Part shown: positions 12,201-31,520 of the stretch, one piece after another
How positions within the stretch are numbered: position 1 is the stretch's first letter
Layout: every line of letters begins with the position of its first letter
Assembly: GCA_020465985.1 (NCBI GenBank)
Contig: JAANYP010002344.1
Span: 248,001 to 312,000, forward strand
Length of the DNA stretch: 64,000 bases
DNA from: Centrapalus pauciflorus
Lineage: Eukaryota; Streptophyta; Magnoliopsida; Asterales; Asteraceae
Direction of reading: 5' to 3'
Made by a program: the position numbers and the translations under genes
Notes under the pieces: generated by a model
Seen by the model: the letters and a program-made list of their open reading frames with translations, nothing else
Databases searched by the model: none
Told to the model about the DNA's origin: nothing

Positions 12201-12983
12201 AATGTTATTTTATACATTTTTATGTACAATTTTTTTAAAAAGAAAATTCATTTAAGTGGTACTCCGGTATCCTATGAAAACTCGAAAAGTGGTACTTCCA
12301 GAATCCCAACCTATACACACACACATATACATACATCTATACATACACACATACATGCATACACACACACACACACACACATAGATATATAGACACACAC
12401 ACACATGCATACATACATTTAAGAAACATGCATATACTAGTTTTTATAATTTTAAAAGTATATCATATATAACTAAATTAATAAACAATAAATCTATTTA
12501 ATTAATGAGTCGAGCAGAACTCGAGCATGTAAAACCATTCACGAGCTGAGCTCAAGCCATCAAACTTTAAACAAGCTAAGCTCGGGCTAGAGCCTTCAAA
12601 ATTTAAAAAGATAATATGTGAGATACCTGTTTCAGGGAAACCGGAAAAGTAAGCTTTCCACATGATTCGGGATTTCTAACAATCTCCTTACACATGCTCC
12701 TCCAAGATCTACAAACAGCAGCACAAGCAACAACATGTTTTCTAGAAGGCCAAGTGCTTTCGCTCTCTTCCAATCGTTTAATTACATCAAACAGAAGCTC
12801 AGGAGGAAGATTAGCCCACCGACTGTTCTGGATCACAAGAGGTTGATTATTATCACCCAAATCATTAACCGCACCTTGTGACTTTCCTCTGTTGTGATGC
12901 CCTGAGAGCCTCACTTCAAAACCCCGCCTCGATAGGCTCCCAAATCCATCCCTCACATCACGAACTATGCTACGGAAAGACAT
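9251..12983 (-). CDS. Tubby-like F-box protein (TULP/TLP)
   Basis: Four coding exons on the minus strand: 12627-12983, 11677-11764, 10771-10903 (or -10906) and 9251-9971, all with GT-AG junctions and consistent phases. The product is 432 (or 433) residues, normal for plant TULPs. Residues 1-53 begin [20 protein letters not shown], as in family members. An F-box lies at about 54-102 ([14 protein letters not shown].. ending [11 protein letters not shown]), expected to bind SKP1/ASK in an SCF complex. The Tubby domain runs from about 120 to the end and contains [71 protein letters not shown] sequence and the terminal [15 protein letters not shown]. In the family the Tubby domain binds membrane phosphoinositides through basic residues and can be released after stress. 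The start is the ATG before SFRSIV. An upstream in-frame ATG at 13025 lies 5' of it but gives an unusual hydrophobic extension. Confidence 0.95.
10080..10455. mobile_element. hAT-type MITE in Tubby-like intron 3
   Basis: The segment from about 10100 to the end GGTAACTAAACACACCCTA closely matches, in inverted orientation, the element at 38363-38729. Both share the internal AATTTCAGTTT(A/T)CAAG and AAACAAGTTTTCA blocks. The left end of this copy is eroded, so no target-site duplication was found. Confidence 0.65.
11031..11533. mobile_element. MULE-type MITE in Tubby-like intron 2
   Basis: Terminal inverted repeats start GGGTTAAAGTCGTATAAATG and end with the complement of GGGTTAAAGTCATACAAATG. 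They extend about 65 bp and are followed by an inner inverted repeat (CGATATGGTACGTGTAA and its complement). Flanking 9-mers GTAAATCAA and TAAAATCAA match at 7 positions. It belongs to the same family as 32639-33328. Confidence 0.7.
11801..12598. mobile_element. Diverged GAGCTCG-rich hAT-like element in Tubby-like intron 1
   Basis: Both ends carry clusters of GAGCTC/AAGCTCG motifs in opposite senses, as in the element at 39357-39750. The middle contains a (CA)n microsatellite at about 12312-12410. Ends are fuzzy and no target-site duplication is visible. Confidence 0.5.
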
Positions 12984-14620
12984 TAAATACAACACCAAAA
13001 AAAAAAAAGATTTCTTTCTTCCCACTAATCACGGCTGAAAAAACAGTCAGAAAGAATCATGAATTAGATTGCAGTAAGAGAGTAAAGAAAAGAGAACATA
13101 GATGAGCAGAAAAGCCAGCCTCACATGGACCTTAAAAGAGCCTAAATTGCATATCTTTATCAAGGACCAACTTTTTGATTTTTTTAGACATATTTTCAAG
13201 TTTTAACCTAAAGTTAGTTCAATCATGGAATCAAAGTTATCAACCCCAATGAAAGAATCCTAATAATTCAATTAGAATCAAAACCCCTTACTTGATCCCA
13301 AAGGATAATAAAATTAGAAACATTAATTACTGAAACACAAAAGTCTCTTCTTATTACATGGCTATTAGCCTATATGCTTTATAGGGTGTTTACACCTATG
13401 TTTTGGAAGTGATTATGTGACATTGAGTAATCAGAAATAAACTTGTAATGCTTCTAAAGGTTAAATTTGTATAAGCACTTTCTATTCATTGATTGTTTGA
13501 CAATTTCAGATTATTCAAGAAACTAATTGATGAAATAAGAGTATATAAGTAATTCTACACTACAATTTTATAAACTGTTTGGTCGGGGCTAGTATCAAAC
13601 CGATTAATTGGCCAAACATAATCAGATAATCACTTACAAAGCTCACATCCAACCAACCCCTTTAACTACTTTTGATAGGATCACAAACTTTGAAGAAATT
13701 AATGTATGTCCAAGGAAACATAGTAGATGGACCATGTCTGGCAATGAGACAAAAGTCAAAACAAATTTAAGAGGGGATCTGAGGGCAAACTGTCTTTTTT
13801 TTTTTTTTTTTTGGGTTATTATCTATTTTTAATTTAATCTTGTTTTTGAAAATGAGCATCTGTTATAAGCATGTTCTTTATACCCACCTCAATCATATCT
13901 ACAATAGATTCCTCATGTTTCTAAGTGAATATAAATTAAGATTACTAATAAACAAGTGAAATATAATATTAAAAATAGCATTATAAACTTTTGCATAAAA
14001 GTATATAATATAGAATAGAAAAAAGAAAAGAAAAAACCAACCTGTTGGTGAAAAGCTAAGATTCCATCAAATTAAAAGCTGCAACCAAGATCTGCAAAAA
14101 ACCATGTCAAAATTCAAGCAAAATATTAACACAAACAAGACACAAATTTGCATTTTGAAATCTCCAATATGATAAATGAAGAAGTAATAGGGCTTAAAAT
14201 GGGTTTTCTTTTCATTTCTTTTTTTGTTTTTTGCTCTCAAGTGATTCAAGAAAATCAAACACTAGATCCTGGAAATGTCAAAATATGAGTTTAAAAGCAA
14301 AAAACTTTAGTTCAAAAGGCGAAATTAGGGCACATAAGTCACAGTCAAAAATTCCAAAATTTGATATCCAAGATTAGAGATCTTACCTTTACCAAACAAG
14401 AAAATCTTGATAACAGTTGATAATTAGATGTGGGTCGGATAATCGTTGACAATTTTCTTCTCTGAGAACTTTCTACAAACAGGTGGAAGGGATGAAGCAG
14501 ATCAGAAATAAAGGGGAAAAAAAAAAAAGGAAAATTATGTCACTCTCTGAAACAAATATATATATATCACACAGACACACACTATCTCTCTAAAAAAACA
14601 CGCACTCACACACACACACA
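12984..14620 (-). promoter_or_regulatory. 5' leader exons, introns and promoter region of the Tubby-like gene
   Basis: Minus-strand splice signals support a multi-exon leader. There is an acceptor TTTTTTCAG|CCGT at 13035/13034, a small leader exon at about 14042-14091 (acceptor TTTTTGCAG before, donor CAACAG|GTTGGT after), and a further donor GTAAAG|GTAAGA at 14387/14386. A TA-rich stretch at 14558-14568 and CT/CA-rich sequence at about 14570-14638 lie just upstream and could be the core promoter. The signals are seen. Their use is inferred and would need cDNA evidence. Confidence 0.45.
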
Positions 14621-14699
14621 CTCTCTCTCTCTCTCTCGCGGACTCAAAGCCAACATTAAATCTAGCTCAACAAACCAGGGGAAGGTGGAAAGGAAGAAA

Positions 14700-15325
14700 A
14701 AAGTCTATGAATATTAAAATATTTTACTTTAGAGGAAGTTGCAAAATCTACCCCCAACTATTTTAATTGTCGTTTTTCGTACATTGACTTTTTCTCATTT
14801 TAAATAAGTCATATCATATGCGCAAATAATAGTATGTGTGTAAAGTATTTAATTAATAATAACATATTTAATTTCTAATGCATGATTATTACTTTTAAAC
14901 TATTAACTAGTTAAATATTACATTTTTTACGGATATTGTATCACTATAAATTAATTAAATAAAGATTAAATATATAAATTATATGCAACAAACTTTATTG
15001 TTTTAACCAATTTATACAATAAATAAATTTTGTATCAACAAATAAAATCAACTTGTAATTGTTTATCATTTTTAATGACCTACACCCCTTTCATTTTATA
15101 TTCTAATCAGATTTATTATTTGAAAGCTAAACAAATTTATATGTAGTGGGCTTTAACATTTCTAAATAATAAGTTTATTTGTGACGTCAAATAAAATTCA
15201 AACAATAATTATATTTTATAGATTTGAAATAAAAATTACAATAAGAAATATATATAATTTTAAAAAACTGCATACAAATTTAGAAATTATCAATAGAATT
15301 ATTGTTATTAAATACTAATTAAATA
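14700..15325. other. AT-rich intergenic spacer
   Basis: Nothing recognisable beyond simple AT-rich sequence. It separates the Tubby-like promoter from the MULE MITE at 15335. Confidence 0.6.
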
Positions 15326-15334
15326 AAGAAAATA

Positions 15335-15620
15335 GAGTAAATTACTCTGTTGATCCTATAAGTTGATCTATTATGACTGGTTCAGTTCTTTTATTAGATA
15401 TTACTCTGACAATCCTTTAAATAAGAACTTTGAACACCAATGATCATTTATTCAAATGGATGTTTGGAGGAATGTGATGACATTTTTACATTTTTCATAT
15501 GAATAAAGAACTATGGTGTTTAAAATTCCTATTTAAAGAATTAACAAAGTAACTTTATAAGTTAAAGAACTGAACCAGTCATAATAGGTAGACTTAAAGG
15601 ATCAACATAGTAATTTACTC
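15335..15620. mobile_element. MULE-type MITE with perfect 9 bp target-site duplication
   Basis: The ends GAGTAAATTACTCTGTTGAT and its near-complement form inverted repeats of roughly 60 bp. The element is flanked on both sides by AAGAAAATA (15326-15334 and 15621-15629), a perfect 9 bp duplication typical of Mutator-like insertion. A partial relative lies at 28855-29010. Confidence 0.85.
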
Positions 15621-15629
15621 AAGAAAATA

Positions 15630-16616
15630 TAATATATTTCATTCCATTTCACGAGAGAAAGAAAAAAAAACACATCTTCTATGTGGAATGCAAATGAGTG
15701 AACTACAAGGAATCACATTCCTTTTGTATGTTTTTGGTACATGGTTTACAAAGGTTTTTTTTATTTGATGAAAAATTGACGAAAGTTTTTTCAATAAAAT
15801 ATATTAGAGAATTGAATGTAGTATTTAATTTATTTGTAATTTTTTAATCAAAATGAAGAGAATAAAATATATAGAAAATGAATTGAGTTTTACGATTTTT
15901 CCATTTAGTTTTTTTATCAAACTATATTTATGTATAACTACAATTTGTTAACAAAATTTGTAAAACTTAAACAATCCTATTACCCAATATTTCATCTTAA
16001 CATACGCCCTCTATAATATTATTGTTTAAATAAAAGTTTGAGACATCAAACTATTCTAATTTGAAATGACATACCTGATGACAACCAAAAATAACACTAT
16101 AGAAGTTACTCATCAAATGAGGATTTAAGAAGTATAAAGTATTAGATGGTTTCCGTCTCAACATTCTAAACATCTTTTAATAAAATAAAAGATATAATAC
16201 AATTTGTTTAATCAATCATTTTTATTATTCATCGTCTAATATTATATTTTTTTTTGTCATTAATAATAAAGATATGAACATTTAATAACAAAACAAAATT
16301 TAGTTTATTATTTTATTAGACTAAAAATTAATGCCCCTTGATAATTTGATGTCATGGGTCGTAGCCTATGTCGACCCCCTTAGGACCGGCCCTGATCGTG
16401 TGTGTTTGGGACCATTGGGTTTAGTTTGGTAATGACGGTTTGTGTTTAAGTAGTTAATAATGTGTGCTCCATTTAATCATTTTAAAATATAAAAATCTTC
16501 AACCTAACTCTCGACTCCAGTTTTCTCTGCCTTTTGCGAGCTTAAGAGGAAGCAAAGTTAGGCAACAAACTTTCGAACTTACTTTTGAGGTATGACTATT
16601 TCTATTGTAATGCTTA
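15630..16616. other. AT-rich intergenic spacer
   Basis: No gene or clear repeat is visible. The text near 16350-16395 is less AT-rich but carries no recognisable motif. Confidence 0.55.
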
Positions 16617-16907
16617 GGAGACGTTTGGTTCGCGGATTTTCTGGGATTCAGTGGGATTTACATTTAAAATTCTGTGTTTGGTTCGCAGATTTCAGTAAGG
16701 ATTTAAAATCCTAAGATGTTATAAATCTCTCAATTCTTTGTTATTTAGAAACCCTCCCCATAGGATTTTAAATCTCAATTACCTTGTAATTTTCAAATTA
16801 ACAAAATTTTTCTAAAAGATAATGCATATTCAATGACAAAATTCTGACAAATGCAAATGTTGAAATTCAAATCCCAGAAAAAAAATTCTACGAACCAAAC
16901 GCCCCTC
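16617..16907. mobile_element. hAT-type MITE (CGTTTGGTTCG ends)
   Basis: The left end GGAGACGTTTGGTTCGCGGA and right end ACGAACCAAACGCCCCTC are inverted. Internal AAATCC/GGATTT motifs are also inverted. The flanks are only loosely similar, so the duplication has eroded. Confidence 0.7.
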
Positions 16908-17376
16908 ATACTTTAATTTATGTTTCAAATGTGTTTTGCATGCAATGCAAGACTTTTTAACTCTATGAAACTGGTCAACACTCATAAAACTCCATTGATA
17001 GAGATTCAAATTCAATAATGATGATTTTGGTGAAACATCCCAAACCTTCAAACAAACACTTGTAAAACGTTTTTATGTTGATCGATCTATAAGCTTTTCC
17101 TAATTAAAGTATGGCATGGTGAGGTTTTGAAAAAATTGTGTATTTTTTATGTTTTGACAAAAATGGTGATTTTCTTAATGCACGTCAAAACTTCGAAACA
17201 AATATGGGAATGTGTTGGTTGATATGATGTTTCCAAAGATTTCCATCAAATTTTAGCCAAAATAGTGTAGTGTATGATTTTATATGAATTTTTATGTTAA
17301 AAAGAATATATTTGGTAAAAATGATTATTTAAGAGAATTTCAGTGTTTTAGTTAGCTAAATAATATTGGAATGTTG
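16908..17376. other. Intergenic spacer
   Basis: AT-rich, no supported feature. Confidence 0.55.
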
Positions 17377-17631
17377 TAGGGATGAGCTTGGTTCTGAAAC
17401 TGGCCCGAACCCATAGACTGAAAATGTGTAAAATCAAGAACCGAGAAACGGCCCGAATATGGAAAGATTCGGTCCCGAGTGGTCATTTCCCAACTTTTAC
17501 AAAGAAAAAAAATAAAAAAAACCAGAACGAATCCGATGGAAACGAAAACCAAATTATAGGAACTGAGAACCGGCCCGAAAATAAAACAGTCCGGTTTGGT
17601 TCGGGTAAAATGAGTTTTTTGCTCACCCCTA
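17377..17631. mobile_element. hAT-type MITE (TAGGG(A)TGAGC ends)
   Basis: Begins TAGGGATGAGCTTGGTTC and ends GCTCACCCCTA, with inverted GGCCCGAA and TTCGGG motifs inside. Flanking 8-mers GAATGTTG and GAAAGTTA match 6 of 8. A second copy of the right end (TTTTTTGCTCACCCCTAG) follows at 17677-17694. Confidence 0.65.
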
Positions 17632-17699
17632 GAAAGTTATATTTAATGCTATAGAAACGTACACAAATAATTAGAAGTTTTTTGCTCACCCCTAGACTA

Positions 17700-18729
17700 T
17701 ACAGTTCAATAAAAATATATTAGTTTAATGCTTGAAAATTTATAGGCGATTGGAGAAGAGATATATGAATTCGTTAGGAGATAAATGAGTCATGTGTACA
17801 CACACACATATATAAATTCAAGATCAATGAGTTAGCATATTAGCAGGTTAATCAGTGGATAGGAGGGCACCACCAAATGAGCCATGAGGGGAGATGAGAG
17901 AAGAGAAAAAGGGTTGAACAATGGAGGTGAGATTGAGAGAGAAAGAGCAAACAAACCATAGGTTTAGTCACAATGTTGCACTAGATGGATGGATGAACGT
18001 TGTTCGCTGCCAATGGTTACAAGGGGGAAAGGAATTTACGGGCGTGACTCATAAAATTTTAGGGAGCTCGATTGCGTGACTGAAATAAAGGGGAATGAAT
18101 TAGGGATTTTAGCAAGAATGTAGGAGGGGTTTTTAGAAGTGACAATGAATATACTGAGGTTGTTAAGAGACTGTACACATGGATCCTGCTTTTACAATGA
18201 TTTTGGTGAACCTAATTCAATTCTATTTAGGAGGGTTTTTAGCTAGTAGTAGTGTAGTGTATACTTTAATATTCAAAGGGTGTACAACTTAATACAACCA
18301 ATGACAATATGTTGGATAGATGTATAGTCTTGGGCTTTGTAGTGGCATGGATATAAATAATGACTCAAAGTCTCAAACCAATATATTGTTAGCAGAAAAG
18401 CAATTCGATCTAAGGGTTATATGTCAAAAATAGGGTTATTTGAATATGTTTCGATTATCATGTATTTAGTTTCTTCAAAATAATAATAAGTTAAAGATAA
18501 ATAGTGTTTTAATTTTATATGTCGTTATTGATAAAAAGTTAAATGTTGCTGCTATTATCGGTAAAAAGATTGTTGCTATTATTGGTAAAAGATAAATGTT
18601 GGTACTATTAATTAATGGTAACCTGCAATAGCATGTTTCCAAGTCAACAATAGTTATAATCGGTAAAAATATACAAAAGTTGTTGCTATTAATGATAAAA
18701 AAAATAATGTGGCTATATGCGGTAAAAAT
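17700..18729. other. Intergenic spacer
   Basis: No gene. A run of related GTTGCTATTA..GGTAAAAA phrases at 18540-18730 forms an irregular short repeat. Confidence 0.5.
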
Positions 18730-19209
18730 TAGGGTGTGCACGGTTCAGTTCGGCTCGGTTAGTAGCTAACATGTGAGCCGTGTTTTCGGTTTCGGTTACC
18801 CGTTAGAAGCCGATTACCCGCGATTCGGTTCACAGTTACCCGTCATATGATTAAAAGCAAACAATATTATAGAATTATATCTTTTTTAGGCATAAATTCT
18901 TTTTTAAGTTCAAAGTTATAGTAAACTATTTAATTATAAATTATAAAATATACACTAAATATATCTAATAAAACAATTAAAATAAAAAATCATTTGACAA
19001 TTTAGTATTTAATGTATTAGAATTTCTAAATGAAATTATAAATAAAAGCTACTAACTTGTATATATATAATATATCGGTTCGGTTCGGTTATCCACGGTT
19101 TTCTAAAAATAAAAACCTAAACCGCCCCGTGATGTTTTGGTTTCGAATCAAGCGATTTAAGCGGTTCGACTCGGCTTCTCGGTTTTCCGGTTTTGTTTGA
19201 ACACCCCTA
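18730..19209. mobile_element. hAT-type MITE with perfect 8 bp target-site duplication
   Basis: Starts TAGGGTGTGCACGGTT and ends GTTTGAACACCCCTA. Both sides carry GTAAAAAT (18722-18729 and 19210-19217), an exact 8 bp duplication as made by hAT transposases. The interior is AT-rich with GGTTCGGTT motifs near both ends. It is non-coding. Confidence 0.85.
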
Positions 19210-19455
19210 GTAAAAATACAAAAAAATTGTTTCTATTTTTGACATATAACCCGTCGATCTAACTACACAATCATTAAAAATGGATGATATTCATCAATAT
19301 TATATATCTTTTGAAATCAACTATAAAGTTAATCTCCAACACACAATGTTTTGGCCACCCTCAACCTTTTCTTTATATAGGTTTTTAGGTTATAATCGAA
19401 AACCAACATTGTATTTCCTACGTATTTGGTTATTCAAACCAAACTTGAAAAATCA

Positions 19456-24917
<5,462 letters not shown>

Positions 24918-25047
24918 TATATCTATATCTATATATCTATATATATCTCTCTCTTCTTAATAATTAATTAATTTATAACCATCCCATGCCAAATCCCATA
25001 TATATATACACACTACACTTCTTGAAATTAAAAGTTTTGTATATATA

Positions 25048-27730
<2,683 letters not shown>

Positions 27731-27732
27731 AA

Positions 27733-27734
<2 letters not shown>

Positions 27735-27820
<86 letters not shown>

Positions 27821-27878
27821 TACACACATATACATATACATGTACATGTACATATACATATACATACATACATATATA

Positions 27879-27914
<36 letters not shown>

Positions 27915-27970
27915 TGTATGTATGTATGTATGTATGTATCTATGTATGTATGTATGTATGCATATATGCA
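27735..27970. repeat. Compound (TA)n(CA)n(TATG)n microsatellite
   Basis: TA repeats to about 27804, CA, then TACA/TATA phrases, then about 18 TATG-type tetranucleotides to about 27962. Reading frames through it give tyrosine-isoleucine and methionine-tyrosine repeats that are not real proteins. Confidence 0.95.
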
Positions 27971-27977
27971 TGTAATG

Positions 27978-28342
27978 TGGTTCGAAAAAGTACCACCAAT
28001 TATGCAGGACACCAGAAGGTACCACGTTTAAAAAAATGTAATTTTTTTTCATAAAACATGTTTAAATTTAAACTATAAATATGATATATAAATTCCACAT
28101 ACATTCACATCTCCTAATTTTTTTAAAAATGATGTTAACGTACCCTTACATAAATTTGCATATATGTGAACATACATATATATGATGCATGGTTTCGAGC
28201 ACATAGAATATGTAAATGTGCATGAAATTTATTTATCATCTTTGTAATGTTTATTAAAACATATTTATTAATAATTAAAAAAAACATTTTTTACGAGTGA
28301 TATCTTCTGGTGCGCTGCATAATTAATGATACTCAATTCAAC
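27978..28342. mobile_element. TIR MITE (TATGCAG/GTACCAC family)
   Basis: The left end TGGTTCGAAAAAGTACCACC leads to AATTATGCAGGACACCAGAA and GGTACCACG. The right end is the inverted TTCTGGTGCGCTGCATAATT and AATTCAACA. It is the best-preserved copy of the family also seen at 22794-23157 and, more distantly, 43979-44732. Confidence 0.75.
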
Positions 28343-28401
28343 ATATATATATAATTTGTCTCGATCTCAGTGGCCTCAAGAGTAATTGTTACTTGTTAGG
28401 A

Positions 28402-28578
28402 GCACCAATGAGGTTTAGCTCATGTGGTGTGAGGGTGATATGTAAGTAAGAGGTCAATGGTTCGACTCCCGTCGGTAGCAAGTTGAAATTTAGGTGGAGA
28501 AAGTAAGTTCTGAAGTCTTCACTTGGGGCAAAGAATTAGTTTAGGATTAGGAGTATGTTAGTTTACCGTTAAAAAAGG
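28402..28578 (+). mobile_element. tRNA-derived SINE
   Basis: Pol III A-box-like TTTAGCTCATGTGG (28414-28427) and a perfect B box GGTTCGACTCC (28459-28469) are followed by a non-tRNA body shared with the SINE at 24058-24235. It ends in an A-rich tail near 28575. It cannot fold as a functional tRNA. Confidence 0.75.
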
Positions 28579-28628
28579 AAAAAGAATTGATAGAAGCATG
28601 CAGTTGGTGTTTGTTATGTAATATCTTA

Positions 28629-28850
28629 GGTGGCGTTTGTATTAAATGAATTTAAAATGATGGATTTTAAAATGATAGGATTTTGAAATGTTTAGGGGTA
28701 TGAATGGATTATGAAAGATAGAGAAGTGATGAATTTAAAATCCTAAATGAGCTAAATCATTTCTTTCAACATTGTATCCAAACATGATAATGAATGATTT
28801 CTAAACCAAATCCTAAATGAGTTGTTTAAATCCTTCAAACCAAACACCAC
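28629..28850. mobile_element. hAT-type MITE (GGTGGCGTTTG ends)
   Basis: Left end GGTGGCGTTTGTATTAAATG, right end CTTCAAACCAAACACCAC, with inverted AAATCC-type motifs inside. The target-site duplication is not clear. Confidence 0.65.
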
Positions 28851-28854
28851 GTTA

Positions 28855-29010
28855 AATGTCCTCAGATTCCTTTAAACATCCATTTGAATAAAGGGTCATT
28901 GGTGTTCAAAATTCATATTTAAAGGATTAGCAAAGTAATTTTAAAGATTAAAGGATAGAATCAGTTATAATAAGTAACTTAAAGGATCAACAGAGTAATT
29001 TTATCTATCT
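28855..29010. mobile_element. Truncated copy of the 15335-15620 MITE family
   Basis: Shares the ATTTGAATAAAGGGTCATTG, TTAGCAAAGTAA and AAAGGATCAACA(G/T)AGTAA blocks with the right half of the MITE at 15335-15620. The left half is missing. Confidence 0.6.
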
Positions 29011-29027
29011 TAAATTTGTACATATCT

Positions 29028-29498
29028 ATCTATACTATTAAAAGAGTAACTATACTCATTTCTGGTGAAGCCACGTGTCGTCACCATGAATCGACACGTG
29101 GCAGTTATAGATTTTAAGAAGAATAAAGAAATTTAAATTAAATCTATTCAAATCTAATATAATCCACTTTTAAATTCATATCAAATCAAATTAAACAAAA
29201 TGTAATAATCTATCCAAATGTAATATAATCCACTTTTAAATTCAAATCAAATTAAATCAAACAAAATCTAATAATCTACTAACTTATTAATTATAAGATA
29301 ATATAATAAAAGTTTAAAAAAATATATAAGAAAATAATTACTCTTCATATATATTTAGAAATATACAAAATTAATAATAAATAATAATATCACCTTATAT
29401 ACTTTTGTTTAAAAAATAATATTTACATCTCTATCTTTTTATTTATTATATTTTATATATATTAAAAATATCCGCGTAATACGCGGGTAATAAACTAG
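29028..29498 (+). mobile_element. Small non-autonomous Helitron
   Basis: The 5' end is A|TCTATACTATTAAAAGAG and the 3' end is TAATAAACTAG|T. A perfect 7 bp hairpin CCGCGTA-A-TACGCGG lies at 29472-29486, just before the end. At 471 bp it is too short to encode a Rep/helicase. Sub-terminal CCACGTGTCG is shared with other Helitron-like ends in the window. Confidence 0.8.
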
Positions 29499-29559
29499 TA
29501 TGTATTTAAGGAGTAAAGAACAAATGTGTAAAACAAATTAAGGGTTACGTGGCATGCAT

Positions 29560-29700
29560 GCAAAATTGCATTATAAGTTGGGATGTCTGGTTTTATTGTA
29601 ACGAGACGAGAGAGAGGCCGGGGACACCACTGATTCATTCTCTTTATATAAAAGCCTTTTCTACTTTATGCATTAACTTTGTCACTTTCTCGGGTATGTA
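29560..29700 (+). promoter_or_regulatory. Orphan core-promoter-like sequence
   Basis: A clear TATA-like TTTATATAAAAG (29644-29655) sits downstream of a GC-richer GAGAGAGGCCGGGGAC stretch. It is followed by a leader-like segment ending CTCGG|GTATGTAAT, which resembles a splice donor. No coding sequence follows within several kilobases. It may be a promoter carried by a transposon or the remnant of a lost gene. Confidence 0.25.
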
Positions 29701-31112
29701 ATCTACTTTACTTTATTATATACTTAGTTTATGTATAACATAAATAAATTTTAATAAATAATTTGTTATATAAAGTTTACGTAAACATAAAATTAAAACA
29801 TATAAAATTTAAATAATATTGTAATTTCATATTTGTAATAGTAGTTATTTTTTTTAAACAATTTTTAAAATACATTATTTTTAAATTTATATGTATTTAA
29901 TCGAAATAACTTAAAGTTTCAATTATATATAAAACTTAATGTTTATATATATTTTATTACAATAAATAAAATGTTATAAAATATGATTTTATTAATATTG
30001 TATTATGTATACGTTTACTTATATTTAATATTGTTTGTGATCTTTATTTATGTTTAATATATTTTAAAAAATTTGTAACACATAATAAGTTTTTTAATTA
30101 GACATAAAGAAGTATATATAAGATGTAATTTGGATGTATTTGTATTATCTTCATAATAATAACAAAAATATTAGATAATTATTTTAAAAATTATAAATTG
30201 TATTTATCTTTTTAGATGCAATGCGGTAACACCATGTTGCGTTTTGTGTTCTCTTTTAATTATTTATTCATGTTTGTGGACATTAAAACCAATAAATTAT
30301 ATTTATGTTTTATTTTATTTTAAAGATAACAAAGTGTATTTATATATTTTCATTTATAATAAAATCTTATTTATTTAATATTTTATTTGAAGTTTATAGA
30401 TAAATTATATAAATTTAAAGCTTTTTTTTAAGTTTAGATTAAAATTAGCTAAAAATTATCAAATGTTAAATAGATGATGATGATAAATACCATAATTAGA
30501 TAATGTAAAATAGTGGATAAAATTAATTATTTATTAATATTTATAGATATTAGAAATAATAAATTGTATTTATCTTTTATTTTATTTTATTCAAAAAATT
30601 ATAAATTGTTTTCAAATTTTTAGATGCCACGTGATCACGTCATGTGAAATTTTATGTTCTTCTTTATTATATATATAGATTCTTAAATGAATTTGGTTAT
30701 TATTTATTATATATATGGGTTTGTTTTATAATAACTTTTTTTAATGTCAATTAATTGTTGAACTTCTTCAAATTTAAGTTTTGTTTATTTTTATTAATAT
30801 AATCATCTTTTGTAATATTAAATAAATTTGCTTAACACGTAAAGTTTTATTTGAACATAATCTTTCGTCCTAAAATTGTTTAAAAATAAAAAAATATACA
30901 TGAAAAAACATAATATTTTAAATTGTGTTGCTAAAAATTATAACTTAAAAAATACATATATCCACATCCACACACATACGGTTCAAGAGGTATAACATCT
31001 TTACAGAATATTGTACACACTAGTGAACGCATTGGTGTTTTATACAAACATGTTGTGAAAATGTTTTTCATATATCCACATATTCATCAACTTCTATCAT
31101 ATTATATTATAA
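29700..31112. other. AT-rich DNA with degraded Helitron-like ends
   Basis: No gene. Minus-strand Helitron-like 5' ends (TCTATATATATAATAAAG) occur near 30673, together with CACGTGGCATC-like segments near 30620-30660. This suggests overlapping old insertions whose limits I cannot resolve. Confidence 0.4.
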
Positions 31113-31520
31113 CTAGTTTATGTACCCGCGCATATATCTATAATACATTGTTTTTTATATAATACAATAATCTAAAAGGTACGTAAAGTCAAATATATAT
31201 TTTTATGAATAAAAATATACAAGAATGATAATATTTTTTTATCAAGACTTATTAATTTTTTATATTTTTTAATGTATACGAACAGTAAATATTTTTATAT
31301 ATTCTTTAAATTTTTTTATTATATTATAATTAATAAGTTATTAGATATTACATATTATTGGATTTGCTTTGAAAAGAATTTAAAAATAAATTATATTAGA
31401 TTTGGATAGATATAATTTAAATATTATTTGTTATTTTTAAAAACTCTTAATCAACTCATGGTTATGCCACGTGACTCCATGATAAATGAATATATTTACT
31501 CTTTAAATAGTATTTATAGA
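31113..31520 (-). mobile_element. Small non-autonomous Helitron
   Basis: On the minus strand it starts A|TCTATAAATACTATTTAAAG (an alternative start lies 8 bp upstream) and ends GCGCGGGTACATAAACTAG|T. CACGTGGCATAAC is near the 5' end, as in its relatives. A further Helitron-like 5' end (TCTATATATTATAATAAAGC, minus) lies at 32033. Confidence 0.65.

Noticed and set aside
28402..28480. Possible tRNA gene because of a perfect B box
   Set aside because: The flanking sequence cannot form acceptor and anticodon stems, and the body matches a second dispersed copy, so it is a SINE.
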